Below are positions 56,391 to 64,000 of a stretch of DNA of 64,000 nucleotides, in pieces. Below the pieces are notes generated by a model. The model saw only the letters and a list, made by a program, of their open reading frames with translations. It made no database searches and was not told the origin of the DNA. Source of the stretch: Sthenelais limicola. Lineage: Eukaryota > Annelida > Polychaeta > Phyllodocida > Sigalionidae. Position 1 is the stretch's first letter; every line of letters starts with the position of its first letter. Location: contig OW804095.1 of the NCBI GenBank assembly GCA_942159475.1, positions 90,285,740 to 90,349,739 of the forward strand. Reading direction: 5' to 3'. Made by a program: the position numbers and the translations under genes.

Positions 56391-57126
56391 TTAAAGAGAT
56401 AAACCACAGTTCAACTGGGAAAAAAACAGCATTTAGTTTAAACTTTGCCTCATGAAAGAACAAGGTTATGTGAATTCAAAAAGCCAATAAAAACAATATG
56501 TCACCGGGTTAGTTTTCATTTCAGGGAGGCCTGAAATGTATGGTTGTTCACTATAGAAGTCTATGAGAAAAGGACAATTTTTTTCGTTTTTTCAGTATAA
56601 AAAAATAATTGAAAATAACTTTTTCCTAAAAATCTCTATAGGCATAGCTAACATATTCCTTTACCCTCTCAAACAATAAAAAATGGGGGTCACCGACTTT
56701 TTAAAAAAGTTATTCAACTGAATCTGCATCCAGATGAGTTAAAAACAGGAATATTGAAGATTTTCAATGCTGAATAATATCTTTCAAAATATATTGATAC
56801 CCTGTTCTTTCATGCATGAGGGTAAACCTGTATAGTGGCTATGTTTAGAAGTCATTTCCACTGAAAAATGTTATTTGTCTGTCTGAAATCTTGGAAAAAC
56901 TGAGAAAATATCCATTTTCCCCACATACTTAAATACTAAACTTTGATGGTCTCTAGAATGAAAAAAAAGAAGCTGAGATCCATTTTTTTTGCTTTTTGTT
57001 ATCCCCCAACCATGGTCTTTCTCAAGACAAAGTTTGAAAAAATTATTGTCACTCCTTATTTTTCATGCATTAGTTCCTTGAACTCCCGCCTGCAGCAGTG
57101 CATATGACAGTGGTTTATCTCTTTAA
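56391..57126. mobile_element. MITE flanked by TTAA
   Basis: TTAAAGAGATAAACCAC at the left is matched by GTGGTTTATCTCTTTAA at the right. TTAA is at both ends, so a TTAA target duplication (piggyBac-type) with inner termini AGAGATAAACCAC is likely. 736 bp, AT-rich and non-coding. Its right 125 bp, inverted, recur at 63876-64000. Confidence 0.75.
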
Positions 57127-57416
57127 ATAAGAAGAAAGCCATTTTGTCACACTGGTATCACCTCCCGAAAAAGGAGGTAGCAGGGCTCATTGCCCTACTT
57201 CCAGCAGCAACGTCATTTCCGGTCAGTTCCATACGCAAATGAGCCTTGTTCCTGGCAGTTCCTCATATTCCCGCCACATGCAGAGCAACAAGACTGTCTC
57301 TAGTTAACTTACAGGGTAAATAGGAATGGGGTTACTTTGGGTCAGGATTCTGGATTTAAAAGGGCAAATTGGATTTGGGGAAGGGATTCAGAGCCAAATG
57401 TATCTATACTCTATAA

Positions 57417-58232
57417 TTAATCTGTAGACGTTTTTTTAATTGTGGATCTGGGTTGATTATTACAAGAGAAATGAAAGGAAACGAAAAGATTAGAGATTTT
57501 ATATATATAAAGATTTTTATTCCGACTTTTGTCTGCACATACAATGTTAAGCGTACCTGTTTTACTAATATTTTTACTATTGGTGTAAATATGATCAATG
57601 GTTGTAGCTGATTTGATGCTCACCCGAGTAACCTTTTTTATAATCTGTTGCAAGTTAAATTTATTCAGTAGGTATTTGAAACGGTCCGCACTTTGCGACA
57701 TACCCTCTTCAATAAATTTCGCATTATAATTAAAATCACCCATCATGACTAGTTCCTTATTAGAGTCAATCTCATCTAATATATGTTCAATAACCTCAAG
57801 TGCTTGTGGTAAGCATCCTTGTGGGGGCCTATAAACGTTAATAATTATTTTATCCTTGGTATACTTCTTTTTTACTTCAAAGACCTGAACCTTGATATCA
57901 TTGTTTGAGATACATAATTCTTCATAACCCTTCGTTACAATTTCCATTGATTTATGGACATAGGACAATAAACCACCACCTCTCCTTCTCTTTTTCCTAT
58001 CCAATCTACACATATTATAACCATTGATATGAACCCTTCTATCAGGCGTGTTATCATTTAGCCAGGTTTCTTGAGTTACAAGTATATGAGGTACATTTCA
58101 CAGAACCATATCTTCAATCTGTTCTATTTTCTGGAGAATACTCCTGACATTCCAGGAGACGAAGTTTAACCCTTTTAGACCTTTAAACATTTCCGAATCA
58201 TCACTTTCATCACAAATAACATTTCTATCCAT
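57417..58232 (-). pseudogene. LINE apurinic-type endonuclease, truncated
   Basis: The frame starts at ATG 58232. It shows the N-terminal strand LNFVSWNVRSI (catalytic Asn), a TGA at 58100-58098, then VTQETWLND (catalytic Glu), RGGGLLSYV, NVYRPPQG, VMMGDFNYN (Asp and Asn) and TTIDHIYTN (Asp). These are the landmarks of the EEP endonuclease that nicks target DNA for LINE priming. The final SDH block is missing: the frame becomes degenerate after about 57530 and stops at 57417, with no RT downstream. One nonsense codon plus truncation makes it inactive. Confidence 0.85.
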
Positions 58233-59146
58233 AATCAGTCTTACAGTATTTTCCCACTTTTAAGTGAGTGAGCTTTCTCCGCTTTTCCCCCCTTTTCCCC
58301 CCTTTTATTATTATCAACAAATAAGTTCTACTCTTATCAACTTTTCTCCTGTTGATAGTTTACTCTTTCTTCGACAGTTTCTGGTCGCTATCTTATTTTT
58401 CATAGTACACTTGATATAAATTGTACTAGCCACTAGGTTTTAGCTAGAGGGTACACAAATAATGCTTATGCTACATGAATTACATCAGCAAACCAATTCC
58501 AAAAGTTGACATAGTGAGTGCAGTTAACAATAATCATCACTCAGAAATCCAGGATAATATGTAACTAACCTTATTCCCTGGGATTGAGTCACACTGAATT
58601 CAGATTGCCTGTTTACCAATACATGTAGTTGTAATTATTATTACCTTATATGGTGTTAGTATGAAAACACTTCATACTGAATATTATGTTTTCATTTCGG
58701 CTTACTAATATTAAAATGAATCCCATTCCCTATGATATGTTTTCGTTGATAACTACTTATCGTAGTGTGAGAACTATAAATATAATTGTTAGCAGTCACC
58801 TGGGGAACCATTCTTATATTTAAATATCACAATGGTTAGCAATTCTAAACAAGATATGAATTGATTGCAATACGTACATCAGTCTTGACACTAACGGTAC
58901 AAACATTTGCTGAGGTAGGTTATTTGTATGTTACCTAATCGTTGATAACACATTCAATCACTAATATCATTAATATCATTAATTATCTCACAGTGGGCCA
59001 AATGATAACCACTATAAAAAGGAATGTTGGAGGAATGTTTACACCAGTAAAGGTGATCAAAGAAAACCTGGGGCCCCAGACAGAGATGGGGTTCTGTTGA
59101 GCGCACTTTACTGTCTGGTTTCCCTGGTAACTCCGACCCCCACTAC
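58233..59146. other. Spacer between LINE ORFs, no gene seen
   Basis: About 900 AT-rich bases with no frame carrying a motif. It may be insertion or non-coding LINE sequence. Runs of C and T (CTTTTCCCCCCTTTTCCCCC) occur at about 58280. Confidence 0.4.
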
Positions 59147-59760
59147 TTAGTGGATTTTCATATAGGCTTCAATTATTCTATCAGCAGTTTGTTGTTTTAA
59201 TGCTGGTGTGAAGTGACATCTGTCTTCCGCCAGTAGATCGTACAATGCATCATGTACGGGCCTCTTTGTGACTCTGGTTCGTCTGCCTGATCTATGACGG
59301 TGCACAAGAGATCCAATGTGAGGAGTTGGGAAATCATTTTCATCATTGAATCTCTGCACACTTCTGTTATATGCATGGACCTGTCTGTTTAGTAATTCTT
59401 GATCCTCTGAAATGGCAAGGAGCTTAGATTGGGTGAGTATTCTCTGGAGTTTCAGGTTATGCCTCGCCGAATGTTGGTTGTACGCCACAATGTCTATTCC
59501 AACTGTTGTGCCGAACAATACTTTGGGAGGAGCGAGGTTTGGTGGTGAGTATCCCTGAATAATATTAACAGCTGTCGTCATATCATCCATGGCGGCACTC
59601 TCCACAACTGTCTCAGAGACAGTTCGCAATCTAACTTCCTTTGTTTCCCTATTTCTGGTTGTAATGTTACATATGCCTCATAATATAAAAATTGTGGTAG
59701 GTCGACTAACCATAATAATCCCCCTTGCTCTTTCCACAAGTGACACTGTGTTGGCTCATG
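59147..59760 (-). pseudogene. SGNH-hydrolase-like retroelement domain
   Basis: A minus frame with TAA/TGA interruptions upstream (for example a TGA in IFIL-GICNITTRN near 59690), open from about 59670 to a stop at 59147. GICNITTRN, GIDIVAYNQH, LLNRQVHAYNRSVQRFN and, at the C-terminus, a D...H pair in LLAEDRCHFTP resemble the SGNH/esterase-like domain common in invertebrate retroelements; CR1 ORF1 proteins carry an esterase of this kind. The N-terminal nucleophile motif is not recognisable. It lies 165 bp after the NADAR ORF, in the same direction. Alternatively it is an unrelated retroelement fragment inserted here. Confidence 0.45.
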
Positions 59761-59924
59761 GAGATGAGAATACTTGCGTGTCAATGTTTGTTTTGTTGCG
59801 GAGAATTTCCGCTAGCCCCGCGCCTCGTGAGTCACAGAGGACTAATAATTCACGCCTCGGTAAATCCATATTGTACTGTATACTCAATAAATCAATGGAG
59901 CGCAGTGTCAATTCAATAGATGCA

Positions 59925-61511
59925 CTAACCACGCATCAACTCAGTTCTTATTTGTCCAAGCAACAGGCCGAACCTATTTTCCCCTACGAACGATGCACGC
60001 TTCAAGCCAACCCGTCCGCCATTTGCAATAATGACTCCGCGCACGCGGCGGCCTACTCCCCATTTCTTGATCTCGTAAAATTTATCGAGTGATGGATCTA
60101 GAAGCTGCTTTTTTAAGAACTTATTTTGCTTGAATTTTAGAGTTACTATTTCCTTCAGAACAGTTTCTTCTTTGGCTTTCCAAGCATCAATTTGCTGCTG
60201 GGGAGCTGCATGATGCAATTTATCACCGATGCTTTTAACTTGGGCGGGGCTTGTGGCCTGTTCAATCAATCTGGCCACTTCCGGCCTGCCATAGTGCGCG
60301 GCCTTTTGGGCTTGATATGCGTGTTCCACACTTTTGTATGTGTTGTTATTGTATTTAACGCTAACTTTGTGGAAGTTAGAAAAGGGGCTTTCCTTCCCGT
60401 GGAAACCCAGCCCACCATCGTCGATCGAGAAGTGCGAGACATCTTTTGGGCGGCACCCTACAGGTAGATTATGGAGGTCCCATTGTGAATAAACTATTTT
60501 CCCCATTTTAATATGGCTGAGGATGAGGTCGGCATCGTGCTTTTTCAGCCGAAGTAGTTTGTGACAATCTACCACTTGCCTATGGTCATTATCTTTGTTA
60601 TAGGGATGATACTTGTTAAACCAAAGCCCTGTGATTGCCTTCCTCCTTAACTCCTTAGATTTATTAAGGATAGCTTTCTTGACATCGGGGTGGTTCAGAT
60701 CAATATAGATCGCTTGTACATGTTTTTTGTTTACGAGGCCAACTCTATACGCCTCCGTCACCTGTTCATTTTTTATTTCCATGACTGTACTGAGAAGCTC
60801 TAATACAAATCTATGAGTATTTTCTTGGATTTGTTCTATTTTCCCATTGGTAATAATATATTTGTCCCATTTCTCTGGTATACCTTCCAGTATTAAATGG
60901 GTGGATCCATCTGTTGTACCGCTTGTTTGTTTATTTTTCACACTGTTTATGTCATCAACATTTTTGTCAAGGCTGGATATCTTGGAATTTATTCCCCTGA
61001 ATTCGTCTTGTACACTTTTTACTTCTTTCTCATACTTATCAATTTGTTCCCGTATGCTAAGAATTGACTCATTGATTTCACCATTCAATTTATTTATATC
61101 TGCCCTGGCCGTAATGTCAGTTGTCTCATTTGGTTGTATGTTTTTTACATTGTGGACGTCAGTAACATTTCTGTCAAGGCTGGATATCTTGGAATCTAGA
61201 CCATTGTATTCATCACAAACACTTTTAACCTCTGCCCCGAATTTATCGAGTTGCCCCTGTATGTTAAGCATTGTCTCAGTGATGTCGTCATTCAATTTAC
61301 TAATATCAGCCCTTGCCGAAATGTCTGTGCTTTCCCCATATTTTTTTGACATATGAACCCATTTCCCAAACATTTCTCCTTCCTTTTCTATTCCTTGCGT
61401 TGTTGCAAGTACTTTGGTATATGTCTTTTCAATGGTCTGAACTCTCTTAGCTATCGAGCTGTGTCTAAGCTCAGCCCACTTGAAGGTATTTTTCCAGCTT
61501 CTTAGAAACAT
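59925..61511 (-). CDS. LINE ORF1: duplicated coiled coil, RRM-like segment and NADAR domain
   Basis: 528 codons. Residues 63-123 and 133-193 are two copies of one coiled-coil unit of about 70 residues, beginning SARADISKLN and TARADINKLN. Residues 205-345 resemble the RRM-like and C-terminal domains of LINE-1 ORF1 proteins (LILEGIPEKWD, then VTEAYRVG), which bind and chaperone RNA. Residues 365-528 match the NADAR/YbiA (DUF1768) fold: SPFSNF (375-380), SVEHAYQAQKA (394-404), KFKQNKFL (459-466), WGVG (484-487) and a final GENRFGLLLGQIR. NADAR proteins act on ADP-ribose-type N-glycosidic compounds. The NADAR core has no break, so the protein may be under selection in this lineage. Confidence 0.75.
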   Translation of the reverse strand: MFLRSWKNTFKWAELRHSSIAKRVQTIEKTYTKVLATTQGIEKEGEMFGKWVHMSKKYGESTDISARADISKLNDDITETMLNIQGQLDKFGAEVKSVCDEYNGLDSKISSLDRNVTDVHNVKNIQPNETTDITARADINKLNGEINESILSIREQIDKYEKEVKSVQDEFRGINSKISSLDKNVDDINSVKNKQTSGTTDGSTHLILEGIPEKWDKYIITNGKIEQIQENTHRFVLELLSTVMEIKNEQVTEAYRVGLVNKKHVQAIYIDLNHPDVKKAILNKSKELRRKAITGLWFNKYHPYNKDNDHRQVVDCHKLLRLKKHDADLILSHIKMGKIVYSQWDLHNLPVGCRPKDVSHFSIDDGGLGFHGKESPFSNFHKVSVKYNNNTYKSVEHAYQAQKAAHYGRPEVARLIEQATSPAQVKSIGDKLHHAAPQQQIDAWKAKEETVLKEIVTLKFKQNKFLKKQLLDPSLDKFYEIKKWGVGRRVRGVIIANGGRVGLKRASFVGENRFGLLLGQIRTELMRG

Positions 61512-62673
61512 GATCTATCCTTCTGTTTATTATATCTGCTTCTCTAGCAGCAGCCTCCCCCGTGAGAACGACATAGTTAATTTTCAATTCTTGCTCAGAA
61601 ATTTGCGATATTACTTTTTTAGTGATTCTATCTACTAGATCTTCCTCAAGATTTGGTTCGATAAGTGTTTGATCCTGTATCGACACCTCCCCTTCATCCT
61701 TTCTTTCATCGGCGCTTTCAACTCCCACTTGTGACTCTGCCCCTACATCGTCCAGTATTTGTGACACTACTGACACTGGGATTGGGGGCTCTGAAATAAG
61801 TATGTCGGGCACCTTGACTTCACCATCAGAAACCTTCATATCAACTAGTTTAGAAATTCCCTGGGTGTTATTTAGGGGCGAATCAACCTTGTGACTTTTA
61901 TCATCGGAGTATTGCAAATTTTTACTCTGAGGAGAATTTAAGCTTTGGTGTTTAGATCTAATTTTAGGCTTGACCTTCGTCTGCGATGACTCATGTTTTT
62001 GACTGTCAGCGATAACGGCTAGGCCGTCAGTTGGAACATCGACAGTTGAGCCTTCACTTTGTACGTCGAGGGAAGAGCCATTATCTTCTTCAAATAAATC
62101 GATGTTTGCTAGTTCATTGTCGTCTATGATTAAAATGCTGTCACTACACAGATTATACATGTTTTCAATTTTATTCACTTTTGGGGGCTCAATGCATGAT
62201 TCAAGTAAATAGTCACTACTGACGTCGGTCTCGATTTTAGAACATTCTGGGTCAAGGCCCTCTGTCGAAGTGTAATCAATGCTATGATTTAAGCTTTCCT
62301 CAGTATTTAAGCCACGACTAGTTAGCTCTGTGTGACTTTGCGATAGAATAGATGAGTTATTTGGCTGTGTTAAAGCAGTAGACATGGAGAAATCTCCTTT
62401 CGTTGGTTCGAGTTTTATAGTGTTGTCGAGGCATACCCGACCTAAGCTTTCCTCCCTACTTCCCCCTTCATTGTTTAGTTTTGGAAAGTTTACTTCCAAA
62501 CTGTCAAAGTATTCATCAGAATCATCATCTAATTGATCTGAAGTTAGTTCTGAGTTTAGGGCCGATCCTACCTTGTTCTCGGAGATAAAAACTTCACATA
62601 ACTCCTTGAGTGTTTTCGGTGCAACCTGGAGTGCGCCATGGAGTGCGCCATGGACGTCAGTGTTTTCATCCAT
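61471..62673 (-). CDS. LINE ORF1, acidic N-terminal part
   Basis: 400 codons from ATG at 62673 (the frame is open a further 48 codons upstream, to TAG at 62817-62815, without another ATG). It is strongly acidic and serine-rich with low-complexity stretches, no membrane segment and no known domain until the last 50 residues. Those look helical (AAAREADIINRRIDHVSKKL) and begin a coiled coil. It ends at a TGA overlapping the next frame by 41 bases in the +1 frame. The coiled coil continues in that frame, so one base difference or a programmed +1 shift joins the two. Confidence 0.65.
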   Translation of the reverse strand: MDENTDVHGALHGALQVAPKTLKELCEVFISENKVGSALNSELTSDQLDDDSDEYFDSLEVNFPKLNNEGGSREESLGRVCLDNTIKLEPTKGDFSMSTALTQPNNSSILSQSHTELTSRGLNTEESLNHSIDYTSTEGLDPECSKIETDVSSDYLLESCIEPPKVNKIENMYNLCSDSILIIDDNELANIDLFEEDNGSSLDVQSEGSTVDVPTDGLAVIADSQKHESSQTKVKPKIRSKHQSLNSPQSKNLQYSDDKSHKVDSPLNNTQGISKLVDMKVSDGEVKVPDILISEPPIPVSVVSQILDDVGAESQVGVESADERKDEGEVSIQDQTLIEPNLEEDLVDRITKKVISQISEQELKINYVVLTGEAAAREADIINRRIDHVSKKLEKYLQVG

Positions 62674-62817
62674 GTTTGAACCGTTGGAAGATCCGATTTT
62701 TGTTTTTGAAGATATCTCGTGATCAGAAGCAGAATCAATCCATATATTCTCCCAGCAACTTCCTTGATCCTTTATGTATATTTTTGCCGATTTGTAGAGT
62801 CTGGTCTTTTTCCTCTA

Positions 62818-63875
62818 TCTTTGCTAAAAACCTAGATGGCTACTTAACCGTGTTCAGGCTGTTTCACAGTTTCCCGCCATTCATCGTCATTTTACAGCAG
62901 AACTTAGTGATTGACAATATGCCCCTAAATTCTTTAAAAATATGGAGCATGTACATACTTTTTTCCTATCATTATATATACAGTTAGTGCGGTTCAACTT
63001 GTAATGATAATAATAATAATATAATAATAATTATGTTATTTTCGATCTCATTGGGAAACAATTTGTAATTTGTCTAAGTAACTGACAAATGTTCAAATCA
63101 AAGATATCTACAACCACTAGTTCCCGGAATTGCCAGGAGACTTGCAAATACTATGCAAAATGGTTTACAAATAATTCGATGACATGATAACAATCTGACA
63201 ATGGCCCTCATTTTACTGTAACCAACCCATAAACAATTGTCAAAAAAATCGCCCCTTTACAATCAGAGCAATGATTTAGGCTTTAGAATCATTGTTGTGG
63301 AATCTGTCACGGCGGAGTAGATAATATATTGGAGGGACCAACGTCTTTTTAGTGTGTGTGGGTAGGGGGTGGGGGTTGTAGGTATAGTAGAATAGAATTG
63401 AAACATTTCACACTCCAAGCACAATAATAATGTCTATAGATACTGCCATACATCTAAAGCATCTTTTAATTTTCATTTGGTATAATTCATCTGTACCTTC
63501 CACTGGATACTAGCCCCTAAAGGTCTATCAATAATTCTTATGCCATTGGCTGTATGAAGAGATAAATCACTTTGTAAATATCAGTAGGGAATTTGTGACC
63601 CATCACATATATATACAAGCCACTTATGACAGACCCCCCCAAATTATAACTATTGTAATAATATGATATTAAGAAGATTTGTTATTGCCCCCCTGGCTCC
63701 CCCGCGCCTGAGAACATACATTGTTTATATGAGTAATTCTCACGAATGGTGTTTTCTCAGTTTGGAGCCCTATAATATTGTCACATCAAACAATTGAAAT
63801 GAAATTTGTATTTAAATATCTTGGTAGGAATCATGAGGATGCATTTCTTTGCATAATGCAGATAATACACTCAAG
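62818..63875. other. AT-rich DNA upstream of the LINE, no gene seen
   Basis: It contains ATAATAATAATAATAT runs at about 63005-63030 and the copy of the ATATATACAGT/GTGCGGTT palindrome arm. It may include the LINE promoter, but no motif is convincing. Confidence 0.4.
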
Positions 63876-64000
63876 TTAAAGAGATAAACCACTGTTCTCC
63901 GCACTGCTGCAGGCGGGAGTTAAAGGAACTAATGCATGAAAAATAAGGATTGACAGTAATTTTTTCAAACTTTGTCTTGAGAAAGTACATGGTTGGAGGA
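63876..64000. mobile_element. Second copy of the TTAA MITE, cut by the window end
   Basis: TTAAAGAGATAAACCACTG and the following 110 bases match the reverse complement of 57126-57002 at roughly nine bases in ten, including CACTGCTGCAGGCGGGAGTT and AACTAATGCATGAAAAATAA. The rest lies beyond the window. Confidence 0.78.

Larger units (their letters stand above)
57417..62817 (-). mobile_element. Damaged LINE with NADAR-bearing ORF1, lacking RT
   Basis: Read leftward: a long ORF1 (62673-59925, with one frame change), an SGNH-like frame (about 59760-59147), a gap, then an endonuclease ORF (58232-57417). ORF1 coiled-coil/RRM architecture followed by an apurinic-type endonuclease identifies a non-LTR retrotransposon. 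The RT that should follow the endonuclease is absent, although LINE copies normally lose their 5' side, so a later deletion is likely. The 5' flank is AT-rich with ATAATAATAAT runs near 63005. Confidence 0.7.

Noticed and set aside
59589..60467. Plus-strand frames over the NADAR ORF
   Set aside because: Antisense to a long, motif-bearing minus-strand frame; no domain of their own.

Overview
The window is eukaryotic, probably from an invertebrate animal genome. It is AT-rich, has no operon-like gene packing, and is dominated by transposable elements: LTR and tyrosine-recombinase retrotransposons, LINEs, terminal-inverted-repeat (TIR) DNA elements, Helitron-like pieces and foldbacks. I could not identify the species. 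The mixture of Ngaro/DIRS-type elements, CR1/L2/jockey-type LINEs and an env-bearing Ty3 element would suit a marine invertebrate. I see no convincing host gene; the nearest thing is a processed retrocopy of an unknown mRNA at 39106-40533. All calls come from reading the sequence and the conceptual translations, with no database search.

Layout. 1-3987: unique DNA, a foldback rich in AATCGGG, and a GC-rich dispersed repeat (family X). 3988-13292: a 9.3-kb Ty3-type endogenous retrovirus-like element on the minus strand, with two nearly identical LTRs, gag, protease, reverse transcriptase, RNase H, integrase and an env with a furin-type site and fusion-peptide-like segment. Its pol and env each carry breaks. 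13293-28600: a patchwork of non-autonomous elements (a 210-bp tandem duplication, a second family-X copy with a nested MITE, pyrimidine-rich Helitron-like repeats, two TIR elements of about 1.1-1.2 kb, a strong foldback, tandem repeats and possible tRNA-derived SINEs). 29151-30480: a 5'-truncated LINE reverse transcriptase.

32311-39083: an Ngaro-like tyrosine-recombinase retrotransposon (minus strand; gag, RT, RNase H, recombinase) with split direct repeats. A TTAA-flanked MITE and a LINE 3' fragment are nested inside it. It sits in an older repeat whose uninterrupted relative is at 28613-28815. The same older repeat also received the retrocopy at 39106-40533, which has a poly(A) tail, AATAAA and a 17-bp target duplication. 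42960-52420: purine-rich Helitron-like DNA, a second Ngaro/DIRS gag, a diverged solo LTR, a hairpin, and a deleted second Ngaro-like element with a Helitron-like end inside it.

53328-55115: a 1.8-kb TIR element with repeated GTYGTTAATCTTCAT motifs. 56391-57126 and 63876-64000: two inverted copies of a TTAA-flanked MITE. 57417-62817: a damaged LINE on the minus strand. Its ORF1 carries an acidic N-terminus, a duplicated coiled coil, an RRM-like segment and a C-terminal NADAR (YbiA/DUF1768) domain. An SGNH-like ORF and an endonuclease lacking any RT follow. The NADAR-bearing LINE ORF1 is the most unusual thing here.
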